In this document: positions 8,632-20,924 of the stretch, piece after piece | How positions within the stretch are numbered: position 1 is the stretch's first letter | Layout of the letters: every line of letters begins with the position of its first letter | Origin: Taibaiella sp. | GTDB taxonomy: Bacteria; Bacteroidota; Bacteroidia; Chitinophagales; Chitinophagaceae | NCBI GenBank assembly: GCA_021740995.1 | Contig: JAIOYR010000007.1 | Span: forward strand, 1-64,000 | DNA length: 64,000 bases | Reading direction: 5' to 3' | The notes under the pieces: generated by a model | What the model was told of the DNA's origin: nothing | The model's database searches: none | Seen by the model: the letters and a program-made list of their open reading frames with translations, nothing else | Program-made: the position numbers and the translations under genes

Positions 8632-11600
8632 ATGAAAAATGTGCTGTTTTATTATCTGCTTCCCGTCTTTTTTTTGATAGCAGGTACGGTAAATGCAATG
8701 CCTTCGCCTCCGCCATTATCGCCCATTACAGGTACTTTCACCGTGTGTCCCGGCGATACTACAACGCTGTCAAACACTGACCCGGGTGGTGTATGGTCAA
8801 GCACTGATATGGCTGTAGCAACAATTGATCCTGCTACAGGTTTAATAACTGCCGTTGCAGCTGGCACTGCAGTCATCAGCTATACAATAGGGGCCGATTT
8901 TGCAACGGAAGTTGTTACTGTGAATCCACTGCCTGTAGTTGCAGCTATTACCGGCACTAGTCAGGTATGCGTTGGAAACACTATAACACTTGCCAACGAC
9001 ACCGCTGGCGGTGTCTGGTCGTCTTCTGATGTTGTGGTTGCAACCGTCGGAGGCACAACCGGTGTTGTATCCGGCTTATCTGCCGGCACTACCAATATTT
9101 CTTATACGGTCACCAACGGTTGTGGTAGCACCAGCGTCCAATATACTATTACTGTCAATGCCATACCGGCTGCTATTTCAGGCACTTTAGAGGTATGTGT
9201 TGGGTCTGCTACTACGCTCAGCAGTTCTTCTGCAGGGGGCACCTGGGTCACCAGCACACCGTCAGTAGCCACGATTGGTACAACGGGTATTGTTTCGGGT
9301 GTAGCTGCCGGTACTACTGATATTACTTATACCCTAAGCGGATGTATTACCACTGCAATTGTTACGGCAAGTATATTTCCCGTTGCTGGTACTATTTCCA
9401 GCGCTGCAGTAGTATGTGTGGCTGGCACTACGCCTCTTACTTTCTCCGGCACAGGCGGCTCGTGGTCTTCATCAAATACTTCTATTGTCAATGTAGGTAG
9501 TACCGGCGTATTGTCTGGTATAGCAGCAGGCACAGCCAATATTTCATACACAGTAACAAATGCCTGCGGCAGCGCACATGCTACTACAGTAGCTACGGTC
9601 GAGGTGTTTCCTACCGTAGGCATTACTTCAGGTACACCTAATGTGTGTGCAGGTAACAATGTATCACTCACAAATCCGGTAAGCGGTGGCAGCTGGTCTA
9701 CTGCCGATGTGGCTATAGCAAGTATAGGCAGCAATTCCGGTGTCGTTTCCGGTATAGGCGGTGGAACAGTGGAAGTATACTACACCAAAACAAACAGTTG
9801 TGGTAGTGCAATAGATACTATGGACTTTACAGTAAATGCACTGCCTGTGGCAATAGCTGGACCAGTAACAGTTTGCCGTACATTCAGTGTTACGCTTACC
9901 AACGATTCGGCAGGGGGTGTCTGGAGTAGCACGAGTACCCGGGTCACAGTTGGTGGCACTACCGGCGTAGTAACCGGTATAATTAATGGCACAGCTATAA
10001 TCACTTACACTTTACCTTCAGGCTGCAGCACCACTTCTGCATTTACAGTTAACGCTCAGCCGCCAAATATAGGTGGCTTCATTAGTGTGTGCAGCGGCGG
10101 TACACGGGTACTTACTAACGCTGTATCCGGTGGCACATGGAGCAGTACAAATACAGCAGTAGCTTCCTTTACTTCACCCACAGTAGGCATCATAGCTGGT
10201 TTAACTGGCGGCACCAGCCAAATAAGTTATGTCATGCCTACTGGTTGTTTCGCTACATCCGTATTTACTGTCAACATTACACCGGATGCCATTACAGGTT
10301 CTACGCCTTTGTGCGTACTCGATACCATTACACTTGCAAATACGACCCCCGGTGGGACGTGGAGCAGTCAGATACCCAGCAGAGCTTCTGTTGGCGTTAC
10401 TACCGGAATTATTGCTGGTATTGCTTCGGGTACTACTTTAATTACTTACAAAATGCCAGGAAATTGCATAGCCACTACAGTGGTTACTGTCAGCACTTCT
10501 CCTTCTCCTATTACCGGTATCACTACGGTATGTGCCGGGTCTACAACCACATTGATCAATACAGTACCACTGGGCGTATGGATCAGTGGTAATACATCAG
10601 TGGCTGTAGTAGTAACACCCACAGGGCTTGTGGGTGGTGTAGCAGCAGGTACTGCTACATTTACTTATGCGCTCAGCAATGGTTGTTTCAGAACTACTGT
10701 CCTTAATGTAAATCCGCTGCCGGAAGTAATTTCAGGTGCAGACAATGTATGTATCGGCCACACCACCACACTCGCTACTATCAGCACTGGCGGCTCGTGG
10801 AGCAGCATACACAGTACAGTAAGTGTTGGTTCTTCTTCAGGTGTTGTTACAGGTGTTTCTCATGGTACTGCGGCGGTTTCTTACACATTGCCTACAGGCT
10901 GCAGACGCACCCATGTAGTGAGTGTTAATGTTTCTCCGGCCGCAGTTACAGGTACATTGTCAGTATGTGAAGGACTAACTACTACTCTCAGCAGCACTCC
11001 CCCCATGGGGTCTTGGACAAGCAGCGACGTAAGCATAGCATCAGTAGCTACAGGTATTTCGGGCGTAGTCACAGGTGTATCAGCAGGTACTGCAATTTTG
11101 ACTTATGCTTACCCATTTACAGGATGCAACGCTACTGCTATTGTTACAGTTAATGCTTTGCCTGATGCCATTTCGGGTGCAGCTAGTGTATGTGCAGGTG
11201 CTGCTACTACGCTTGCCAGTGCTGCTGCCGGCGGGTCATGGAGCAGTGGCAGTACATCCATTGCTACAGCAGGTGCTGCTACCGGTATTGTAACCGGCGT
11301 AGCCGCAGGTTCTTCTGTAATTACATATACACTCCCCACTGGTTGTTACGATACGGCTGCTATCATTGTACATCCTTATACATTCGCAGGTACAGTGTCC
11401 GGTGCTTCTACGCTATGCGAAACCGATACTACTACATTGACGTCCAGTGTAGCAGGTGGCACCTGGAGCATGACTACAGGCATTGTGTCTGTAATAAGCG
11501 CAACCGGTGTTCTTGCCGGCATCTCGGGTGGTACAGATACTGTATTGTATAGTTTTACTGACGGTTGCGGAACAGACGTTACTAAGTTCCCCATTACTGT

Positions 11601-12345
11601 GTCTCCATTGCCCGATGCAGGTGTTATTTCCGGTAATTTTAATGTTTGCATTGGCCTTACCAGCCTGCTTTCAAACTCAGTTGCCGGAGGAACCTGGAGT
11701 AATGCCAGCACACCTGTCGCAACAGTTTCTGCTTCTGGTGTAGTATCAGGTATAGCCGCAGGTACTACAGCTATATCTTACACCACCACCAATTCTTGCG
11801 GTTCCTCTACTGCCATTACTACTGTTACAGTACATCCTCTGGTAGACCCCGGCACTATTACCGGATTGGCTACTATATGTATGGGCGACTCTTTTGTGGT
11901 TACAAACCCAATATTCGGTGGCACCTGGCGCAGCACGCAGCCGTGGATTGCAAGTGTAAATGACACAGGAAAGGTAAAGGCACTTTTTCCCGGAGTAACT
12001 ACTATTCAATACATAGTATCCAACGCCTGCAGCAGAGATACTGCTACATTTGATATTACCGTGTTGACCCCGGAAGTATGTGCAGCATCTGTAAAACAAG
12101 TGGCTACCGCAGACATAAAACTTTATCCAAACCCCACTACTGGAAACATCGTTTTTGAATCTCCGGTAGCTGGTGATGTTGTTGTTTATTCTATTGAAGG
12201 AAAGGAAGTTCAACGTTATCCGGTATCAGCAAAAACCACTTCCATCACATTGCCAATCAATCTGGCAGCGGGTGTATATATGTGCCGTTTCAGCGGCAGC
12301 GATGGCAGTACTGCTATCGTACGCCTTATATACCAACAGAATTAG
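8632..12345 (+). CDS. Very large secreted repeat protein with Ig-like (Big_2-type) repeats and a T9SS type A C-terminal sorting domain
   Basis: Signal peptide 'MKNVLFYYLLPVFFLIAGTVNA'; many repeats of about 75 aa 'VCxGxxTTLxxxxxGGxWSSxxxxxAxVxxxTGVVxGxxAGTxxISYT'; C-terminus 'IKLYPNPTTGNIVFES...GVYMCRFSGSDGSTAIVRLIYQ'. Confidence 0.9.
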   Translation: MKNVLFYYLLPVFFLIAGTVNAMPSPPPLSPITGTFTVCPGDTTTLSNTDPGGVWSSTDMAVATIDPATGLITAVAAGTAVISYTIGADFATEVVTVNPLPVVAAITGTSQVCVGNTITLANDTAGGVWSSSDVVVATVGGTTGVVSGLSAGTTNISYTVTNGCGSTSVQYTITVNAIPAAISGTLEVCVGSATTLSSSSAGGTWVTSTPSVATIGTTGIVSGVAAGTTDITYTLSGCITTAIVTASIFPVAGTISSAAVVCVAGTTPLTFSGTGGSWSSSNTSIVNVGSTGVLSGIAAGTANISYTVTNACGSAHATTVATVEVFPTVGITSGTPNVCAGNNVSLTNPVSGGSWSTADVAIASIGSNSGVVSGIGGGTVEVYYTKTNSCGSAIDTMDFTVNALPVAIAGPVTVCRTFSVTLTNDSAGGVWSSTSTRVTVGGTTGVVTGIINGTAIITYTLPSGCSTTSAFTVNAQPPNIGGFISVCSGGTRVLTNAVSGGTWSSTNTAVASFTSPTVGIIAGLTGGTSQISYVMPTGCFATSVFTVNITPDAITGSTPLCVLDTITLANTTPGGTWSSQIPSRASVGVTTGIIAGIASGTTLITYKMPGNCIATTVVTVSTSPSPITGITTVCAGSTTTLINTVPLGVWISGNTSVAVVVTPTGLVGGVAAGTATFTYALSNGCFRTTVLNVNPLPEVISGADNVCIGHTTTLATISTGGSWSSIHSTVSVGSSSGVVTGVSHGTAAVSYTLPTGCRRTHVVSVNVSPAAVTGTLSVCEGLTTTLSSTPPMGSWTSSDVSIASVATGISGVVTGVSAGTAILTYAYPFTGCNATAIVTVNALPDAISGAASVCAGAATTLASAAAGGSWSSGSTSIATAGAATGIVTGVAAGSSVITYTLPTGCYDTAAIIVHPYTFAGTVSGASTLCETDTTTLTSSVAGGTWSMTTGIVSVISATGVLAGISGGTDTVLYSFTDGCGTDVTKFPITVSPLPDAGVISGNFNVCIGLTSLLSNSVAGGTWSNASTPVATVSASGVVSGIAAGTTAISYTTTNSCGSSTAITTVTVHPLVDPGTITGLATICMGDSFVVTNPIFGGTWRSTQPWIASVNDTGKVKALFPGVTTIQYIVSNACSRDTATFDITVLTPEVCAASVKQVATADIKLYPNPTTGNIVFESPVAGDVVVYSIEGKEVQRYPVSAKTTSITLPINLAAGVYMCRFSGSDGSTAIVRLIYQQN

Positions 12346-12368
12346 TAATAAAGAACATCAGATATTTA

Positions 12369-12397
12369 GCCCCGGGATGTTTTCCGGGGCTTTTTTT
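12369..12397 (+). terminator. Rho-independent terminator
   Basis: GCCCCGG...CCGGGGC followed by a T-run, after the stop at 12345. Confidence 0.85.
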
Positions 12398-12431
12398 ACC
12401 GATATTTTAGGAATAAGATTATTTTTGTTTA

Positions 12432-15400
12432 ATGAGTGTATTCCTCCGGGCGACTTTAAGGTTTCAGCTTGTTTTTTTATTCCTATTTACCTTTGCCAGT
12501 GCGCAATCCCAATATAGGGCCAAGCCTCAGCGTACCGATAATCAGAACAGGACATACTGGGTAGATAGTGTTTATGATGCGCTGAGCAGAGAAGAGCGCA
12601 TAGGTCAGCTGTTTATGGTGCAGGTTTTCTCAGGCGGTAAAACTGCGGTTACCACTGACGAGAAGATTATTGAACTCATTAATAAACATCAGGTAGGTGG
12701 TGTTATTTTCTCTCAGGGTGGCCCTGCCAGGCAGGCCCTGCTTACCAATAAGTATCAGCGCATGGCCCAAACACCGCTGCTGATAGGAATGGATGCAGAG
12801 TGGGGGCTGGGCATGAGGCTGGACAGCGTGAAGGCTTTTCCGCGACAGATGATGCTGGGTGCAACCAGAGATACGGGTTTGGTATTCAGGGTGGCGTCAG
12901 CTATTGCAGCTCAGTGCAATCGTATTGGCGTCCATATCAACTTTGCACCGGATGTAGATGTAAATAATAACCCTTCAAATCCGGTTATCAATTCCCGTTC
13001 ATTTGGCGAAGAGAAAGTATGGGTAGCCCGACTTGGGAGAGCCTATGTACGTGGCCTCCAGAAAAACGGTGTAATGGCCTGTGCAAAGCACTTTCCGGGA
13101 CATGGCAATACAGATGTAGACTCACACTCAGACTTGCCGCTCATTGCCCGTTCTCTGCAGCAGCTAGATTCTGTGGAATTGTATCCTTTCCGGCAAATGA
13201 TAGCCGAAAAAGTGAAAGCAGTAATGGTAGCTCATCTGGAGGTGCCGGCAATAGATAGTACCCCACATGTGCCTACCACACTATCTCCCGATGCCATAAC
13301 CGGACTGCTCAAAAACAAGCTGAATTATAAAGGTTTGGTAATAACCGATGCTATGAATATGCAGGGGCTTACCAAATACTTTGAGCCGGGTGAAGCAGAC
13401 TTAAGAGCATTTGCAGCCGGCAATGATATATTACTGATGCCACAGAATATACCTGCAGCAATTGACAAAATCAGTGCTGCCATAGATAGTAATATACTGA
13501 CTGAAACTCGACTCGAAGCAAGCGTAAAAAAGATACTTGCAGCCAAGTATGATGCAGGCCTTGCCTCATGGAAAGATATAGAAACCTATGGCATTGCTAC
13601 TGATCTTAACCGCGAGGTAGACAGTTTTCGAAGCAGGGTTGCGAGGGCTGCCATCTCACTGGTGAGAGATGATAATCAGATACTGAAGAAGTTGAATGAA
13701 ACAATGCGCATTGGTTATATAGGCATCAATGCTACTGAGTCTACACCGCTCTATGCCGCACTGGAAGACAGGTTTGACAATGTAACAGCCGCGTGGATGC
13801 CCAAGGGTACTAAAGCAGATAGCGCACAGAAATTACTCGAAAGCCTTTCCCGCTATAGTTCCGTTATCATCGGTATCCACAACCTTAGCTTCACCCCGGG
13901 GAGCAACTATGGGCTAAACGATGAGGCCATAGCATTTTTGCAACAAGCCGGCTTTATGCGCAATGTAATGATAGTACTGATGGGCAATGCCTATGCCATG
14001 CAGTATTTTTGCGGCAGTGGGTCGCTGATGGTGTCTTACGAAGACGATACGCTTACAGAGCTTGCTATAGCCAACATACTGCTTAAAAAGGCTAAAGCAA
14101 AGGGTAAGTTGCCGGTAACAGCCTGTGTAGAAGGACAAAGTATTTGCCCGTCGCCGTTCAAGTTGCGTACTGTATTGAAAGAACCTTCAGCAACACTGAA
14201 AAATGTATTCCCTGCAGATGCGGGTGTTGTAGAGCCGGCTGCACTCAACCGGCTCGATATGTTTATGGCGCGCTGTCTTGCGGAGGGTGTGTTTCCCGGT
14301 GCGCGTGTTTTGGCTGCCAGAAATGGAAATGTATTTTATGACAAGTCATTTGGCTACCTCGACTATAAAAAGCAAAAGGAGGTAGACACAAATACTATTT
14401 ACGATGTCGCATCGTGTACCAAGGTGCTTGCTACTACCATCTCCGTGATGCGCCTCTACGAACAGGGAAAACTGGACCTGGAAAAAACAATTGCCGACTA
14501 TCTGCCCGAAGCAAGACGTACCAACAAGGCGAACATAAAAATTAAAGACCTGATGCTGCACCAGGCGGGGCTAAAGGGATGGATACCTTTTTACAAAGAG
14601 ATTCTGGAAAAAGACGGCAAGGTAAAGGAAGAGCTGTGCCGCAGCAGGCCCGACCAGGTTTTTGCTACGCAGGTGGCTCGCAATGTGTACCTGCGTAGCG
14701 ACTATACCGATACCATGTGGAGCCGAATTTATGCCAGTAAGCTGGATAATGTAGGTAAGATGCTATATAGCGATCTGGACTTTTACTTTATGGCCGCTAT
14801 AGTAAAGGCTATTACGGGTAAGACCATAGACAGGTATGCAGAAGACGAGTTTTACAAGCCCCTGGGGCTGAAACGTACTTTGTATAATCCCCTGCGCCGG
14901 TTCGACTCTACAGAGATAGCGCCTACCGAAATAGAAACTTCTTTCAGGCCGGGTACTATTTGTGGTTATGTGCACGACCCCGGAGCGGCCATGCTGGGCG
15001 GTGTGGGCGGCCATGCAGGTCTGTTTGCAACTGCCAGAGATGTAGCTATAATATTTCAGATGCTCATAAGCAAGGGAACCTATGGGGGCAAGCGGTATTT
15101 CAAGCCTGAAACTGTAGATAAGTTTACCGCATATGGTAGCAAAATCAGTCATCGTGGGTTGGGGTTTGATAAGGCTTTACCCAAGGAAGATAATGGCGGT
15201 GGTGCCGGCGACAGGTGGAGTGCGCTCACCTTTGGGCATCAGGGGTTCACCGGTACCTGTGTATGGGCAGATCCTGCCAGTGGCGTGGTATTTGTATTCC
15301 TGTCAAACAGGGTATATCCATCCGGCTCTAACACCAAGATAAATAAGCTGAGTGTGCGTACCACAGCACAGGATTACATCTATGAGGCGCTGGGCATACC

Positions 15401-15452
15401 CATCAATACACAGCGCGAAGAAGTTTATAAGATTCAGGTAGGCGGGCTTTGA
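12432..15452 (+). CDS. Fusion of glycoside hydrolase family 3 (NagZ-like) with a class C beta-lactamase-like serine hydrolase
   Basis: 'CAKHFPGHGNTDVDSHSDLPLI' NagZ signature and 'LVITDAMNMQGL'; C-terminal half has 'YDVASCTKVLATTISVMRLYEQGKLDLEKTIADYLP' (SxxK) and 'YSDLDFY'. Confidence 0.92.
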   Translation: MSVFLRATLRFQLVFLFLFTFASAQSQYRAKPQRTDNQNRTYWVDSVYDALSREERIGQLFMVQVFSGGKTAVTTDEKIIELINKHQVGGVIFSQGGPARQALLTNKYQRMAQTPLLIGMDAEWGLGMRLDSVKAFPRQMMLGATRDTGLVFRVASAIAAQCNRIGVHINFAPDVDVNNNPSNPVINSRSFGEEKVWVARLGRAYVRGLQKNGVMACAKHFPGHGNTDVDSHSDLPLIARSLQQLDSVELYPFRQMIAEKVKAVMVAHLEVPAIDSTPHVPTTLSPDAITGLLKNKLNYKGLVITDAMNMQGLTKYFEPGEADLRAFAAGNDILLMPQNIPAAIDKISAAIDSNILTETRLEASVKKILAAKYDAGLASWKDIETYGIATDLNREVDSFRSRVARAAISLVRDDNQILKKLNETMRIGYIGINATESTPLYAALEDRFDNVTAAWMPKGTKADSAQKLLESLSRYSSVIIGIHNLSFTPGSNYGLNDEAIAFLQQAGFMRNVMIVLMGNAYAMQYFCGSGSLMVSYEDDTLTELAIANILLKKAKAKGKLPVTACVEGQSICPSPFKLRTVLKEPSATLKNVFPADAGVVEPAALNRLDMFMARCLAEGVFPGARVLAARNGNVFYDKSFGYLDYKKQKEVDTNTIYDVASCTKVLATTISVMRLYEQGKLDLEKTIADYLPEARRTNKANIKIKDLMLHQAGLKGWIPFYKEILEKDGKVKEELCRSRPDQVFATQVARNVYLRSDYTDTMWSRIYASKLDNVGKMLYSDLDFYFMAAIVKAITGKTIDRYAEDEFYKPLGLKRTLYNPLRRFDSTEIAPTEIETSFRPGTICGYVHDPGAAMLGGVGGHAGLFATARDVAIIFQMLISKGTYGGKRYFKPETVDKFTAYGSKISHRGLGFDKALPKEDNGGGAGDRWSALTFGHQGFTGTCVWADPASGVVFVFLSNRVYPSGSNTKINKLSVRTTAQDYIYEALGIPINTQREEVYKIQVGGL

Positions 15453-15680
15453 TAGCAACAAGTCAGTCGTTGTCATCTATTATTGCGGTGTTTGTTCGCT
15501 GTTACATAGGCTTATTTTAATAGAGGTATTTTTGTTCCTGAGTAATATATTCTGTTGTTCTTTTGCTGTTTATATACGCAAAAAATAGAAAATATGTCGG
15601 TTTCCCTTTCGCCTGAAAACATGACTTCTTTTATCCACACTTTGTTATATCTTTTAGTTGTTTAATCCCTAATTTCAGAG

Positions 15681-15688
15681 TATCTTTG
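15681..15688 (+). promoter_or_regulatory. Candidate Bacteroidota -7 promoter element (TATCTTTG) upstream of gyrB
   Basis: TAnnTTTG consensus in the intergenic leader, about 150 nt before the gyrB ATG. Confidence 0.5.
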
Positions 15689-15821
15689 TAACGTTAGATT
15701 TCAATAAATTCACATATTTTATTTGGCTCAAAATACGCAGCTTTCAGCCGGCAAAATGGACTCATTGATTTGGTAGATTTTGGTTCATTTTATTGCTGGA
15801 ATTACGAGGCTGTTTTTATAA

Positions 15822-17813
<1,992 letters not shown>

Positions 17814-17839
17814 GATGTTGAACGAATTTATCTTTATAA

Positions 17840-17869
17840 AGCGGCTGGCATTTGTCAGCCGCTTTTTTA
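17840..17869 (+). terminator. Rho-independent terminator after gyrB
   Basis: AGCGGCTG...CAGCCGCT followed by TTTTTTAT. Confidence 0.85.
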
Positions 17870-18005
17870 TTTTTTTTTTTGCTAAAATCTATTTTTACAA
17901 TTGCCCTGGCGTGAGAAAAGTAAAAATCGTAAACTAGCTCCTTTCTCATTCGATACAAGGTTGAAAAGATAGTCTTTCCTTTACAGTTGCATATCTTTAC
18001 TACTT

Positions 18006-18929
18006 ATGACACACAACATATCCATTGCTATTCACGGTGGCGCAGGCACCATACTCCGCAGTACCATGACACCGGCGCTGCAACTACAATACGAAAACGG
18101 ATTGCAGGATGCACTGCATGCAGGGTACAGCATACTGGCAGCAGGTGGCAGCAGCCTCGATGCGGTAGCGGCAGCGGTTGCATCATTGGAAGATTTCGCT
18201 TTATTCAACGCGGGTAAGGGGGCTGTGTTCAACAGTGCCGGAAAGCATGAGATGGATGCTGCTATTATGAACGGTAAAACCCTGGAAGCGGGAGGTGTAT
18301 GTGGTGTAAATGGTATAAAAAACCCTGTGCGTCTGGCAAGGGCGGTAATGGAGCACAGCGGCCATGTGCTGCTGGCAGGTATGGGGGCTGAGGATTTCGC
18401 AAGATTGCAGGGCTTTGAGTTTGAACCCGACTCCTACTTCTATACCGAACAACGATACAAACAATGGCAGGAAGCATTGCTCGAAGGCAAAGTACAACTC
18501 GACCATTCAGATAAAAAATTCGGGACAGTAGGAGCTGCTGCACTAGACAAAGATGGCAACCTGGCTGCGGCTACCAGCACGGGCGGCATGACCAACAAGA
18601 AGTATGGACGAATTGGCGACAGCCCCATTCCCGGCGCAGGCACCTATGCCAACAACAAAACCTGTGCCATTTCCTGCACAGGCCATGGCGAGTTGTTTAT
18701 TCGCTCAGTAGTGGCTTATGACATTTCTTGCCTCATCGAATACAAAGGTCTTTCGCTACACGACGCATGTAAACTGGTAGTGTATGACAAGCTGGTGAAG
18801 ATAGGTGGCGAGGGCGGACTGGTAGCAGTAGACAACCAGGGCAATGTATCAATGCCATTCAACAGCGAGGGAATGTACCGCGCCTGTCGTACTAAAGATA
18901 GAAATGAAGTAAAGATATACAAGGATTGA
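18006..18929 (+). CDS. iaaA: Isoaspartyl peptidase/L-asparaginase (Ntn hydrolase)
   Basis: 'IAIHGGAGTI', 'ALFNAGKGAVFN', 'GTVGAAALDKDGNLAAATSTGGMTNKKYGRIGDSPIPGAGTYANN'. Confidence 0.94.
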   Translation: MTHNISIAIHGGAGTILRSTMTPALQLQYENGLQDALHAGYSILAAGGSSLDAVAAAVASLEDFALFNAGKGAVFNSAGKHEMDAAIMNGKTLEAGGVCGVNGIKNPVRLARAVMEHSGHVLLAGMGAEDFARLQGFEFEPDSYFYTEQRYKQWQEALLEGKVQLDHSDKKFGTVGAAALDKDGNLAAATSTGGMTNKKYGRIGDSPIPGAGTYANNKTCAISCTGHGELFIRSVVAYDISCLIEYKGLSLHDACKLVVYDKLVKIGGEGGLVAVDNQGNVSMPFNSEGMYRACRTKDRNEVKIYKD

Positions 18930-18939
18930 TTGCTTTAAA

Positions 18940-19812
18940 TCAATCCTCATCATTGATGATTATCTCACTACCTTCAAATTTCCTCGTATGTACATTGTAT
19001 ACATCGCCTTTTGACATTATGTGCACCGTAATGTTCTCTACTGAAATGGGTTTGCCAAAACCGATATCGGCAATGTTGTTGTAGTCTATGTTCTTGCCAT
19101 CTATAATTACCACGCTGCCTGAGCCTATCGCCTTGAGCTCATGTCCTGCCGACACGATGATACCTGTATCCTCGCCCAGCCCTATACCTATGGCACCTGG
19201 CTGTGCTGCTACGGCTTGTGCCAGTCTGTTGAACCGGCCCCGTTTATCAAAATGTGTATCAATAATTACATTATGCATCAGGCCAAGACCGGTAGTTATT
19301 TTCACTTCTCCTTTCAGGTTGGCAAGGGCTGCATTACCCTCATATATCATGGTATTGCTCATAGCCATGGCACCTGCACTGGTGCCGGCTATTACAAAGT
19401 CTTCTTCCTGATATCGATGCTTCAGAATATCCAGAAATTCTGTGCCGCCAAAAATGGATGATAGGCGCAACTGGTTGCCGCCGGAAAACATAATGCAATT
19501 GCACGCTTTCAGCCGCTCCATATATTCTGGTATGGTTGCATCTTCCCTGTTGCGGATACGCATATGACCTACATTATCACATCCTAGTTTCTGAAAACCG
19601 GATACATAATTCTCCGCTACCTCATCTGGGATAGAAGATGCAGTGGTGATAACCTCTACTCTGGGCTCACCCTGAATAATGCTGATAATGTTTTTGAGAA
19701 TGCCTAACTCAAAAAAATTGAGGCGATTTCTCTGCACAATTCCTTTCTCAAGGTCCGTTCCTTTATCTTCTGCGCCTCCTACTGCTACTAAATGTCCTTG
19801 GGGATTTACCAC
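18940..19812 (-). CDS. cphB: Cyanophycinase (GTG start)
   Basis: 'GHLVAVGGAEDKG', nucleophile elbow 'FVIAGTSAGAMAMSNTMIYEG', 'HFDKRGRFNRLAQAVAAQPGAIGIGLGEDTGIIV'. Confidence 0.93.
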   Translation of the reverse strand: MVNPQGHLVAVGGAEDKGTDLEKGIVQRNRLNFFELGILKNIISIIQGEPRVEVITTASSIPDEVAENYVSGFQKLGCDNVGHMRIRNREDATIPEYMERLKACNCIMFSGGNQLRLSSIFGGTEFLDILKHRYQEEDFVIAGTSAGAMAMSNTMIYEGNAALANLKGEVKITTGLGLMHNVIIDTHFDKRGRFNRLAQAVAAQPGAIGIGLGEDTGIIVSAGHELKAIGSGSVVIIDGKNIDYNNIADIGFGKPISVENITVHIMSKGDVYNVHTRKFEGSEIIINDED

Positions 19813-19954
19813 TTCCTGTCGATAATTTAATAAAAATATAAAGATGCAAATTTAGGCTATTTTTTCGCAAAGGCAGTGCTTGTATACGTACTTAATCCTA
19901 TTTATTGTGTTTTCAGGTTTCTTTCTCCACATAAAATGCAGATATTTGCAACAG

Positions 19955-20638
19955 ATGAAACATCTGCTGCTAGTATTAATGATTGTTGGGGCTGCCAATA
20001 GCTATGGTCAACTGACTGTAGATACTACACGTGCCACAGTAACAGTAAAGGAAAAAAATGCAGGTGGTGTGAAAACACTCACCATATACAGATCTTTTGT
20101 ACAGGGCATAGGCAACCGCAATCAGGCTATATATCAGCCGGGTGCCGATGAATTGGGCGATGAGCCTGAAACACTGCAGCTTACATTTGCAGAAGAAGCT
20201 ACCCAAATAAAAAAGATGCTTGATGCCGCAACAGCAAAAAAGCAAATCAACCTCTCCAGTTTCTCCATCAATATGCTGCCCTACAAAGACCTGACACGCA
20301 AACTAACAGAAATTTATACCAGCTCTACAGACTGGGCAGACTATCTGAAAAAAAATGCCGACAACCTGAAAAAAACTACCGAGTTGTTTGACGGCTCAGA
20401 ATACACCGAAGTACACTTTTATACCAAAATGGCGAAGTATGTGCTCGATAAAAGCGACTTCTATACGCAGCTTAATGAGCTGTTTAAGCCTTATGGCTAC
20501 ATCGTATCGTCTATCAACTTCCCCGAAGAACACCAGCAGATACTCAGCTCAGACAGGTTGATGCTGCTGGGCAAAAACGGCAATCTGTTTATACCCGTCC
20601 CCGATTATTCACTTACCCTTACCAAACTAAAAAAATAA
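19955..20638 (+). CDS. Hypothetical secreted protein
   Basis: Signal peptide 'MKHLLLVLMIVGAANSYGQ'; no recognised domain. Confidence 0.7.
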   Translation: MKHLLLVLMIVGAANSYGQLTVDTTRATVTVKEKNAGGVKTLTIYRSFVQGIGNRNQAIYQPGADELGDEPETLQLTFAEEATQIKKMLDAATAKKQINLSSFSINMLPYKDLTRKLTEIYTSSTDWADYLKKNADNLKKTTELFDGSEYTEVHFYTKMAKYVLDKSDFYTQLNELFKPYGYIVSSINFPEEHQQILSSDRLMLLGKNGNLFIPVPDYSLTLTKLKK

Positions 20639-20919
20639 TGGGCGCATACAGTATAGGCGAAGCACTGAATCTGTTGCTGGAGCGGTCGCAATGGAAGCCC
20701 AAAGTGATAGCGCTGCGCATGAGCGAAGAGTGGGAGGAAATCACCGGAAAAACCATAGCAAAGCATACCCGCTCAGTGAATCTGCACAATAAGACACTTA
20801 CTATTCACACCGATGTAGCCCCGCTGAAGCAAGAACTGCAATACGGCAAAGAACAGTTGATACTGCGTATCAATGAATACTTTAAGGAGCGGGTAGTAGA
20901 GGAGATAGTGATAAAGTAG
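20638..20919 (+). CDS. DUF721 (DciA-like) domain protein
   Basis: 'ALNLLLERSQWKPKVIALRMSEEWEEITGKTIAKHTRSVNLHNKTLTIHTDVAPLKQEL'. Confidence 0.85.
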   Translation: MGAYSIGEALNLLLERSQWKPKVIALRMSEEWEEITGKTIAKHTRSVNLHNKTLTIHTDVAPLKQELQYGKEQLILRINEYFKERVVEEIVIK

Positions 20920-20924
20920 TACGG

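Noticed and set aside
10137-11743. Several alternative-frame ORFs inside the Big_2 repeat gene (151, 120, 78 aa and antisense 111 aa)
   Set aside because: Biased, low-complexity translations fully nested in a strong CDS; artefacts of the repeat composition.
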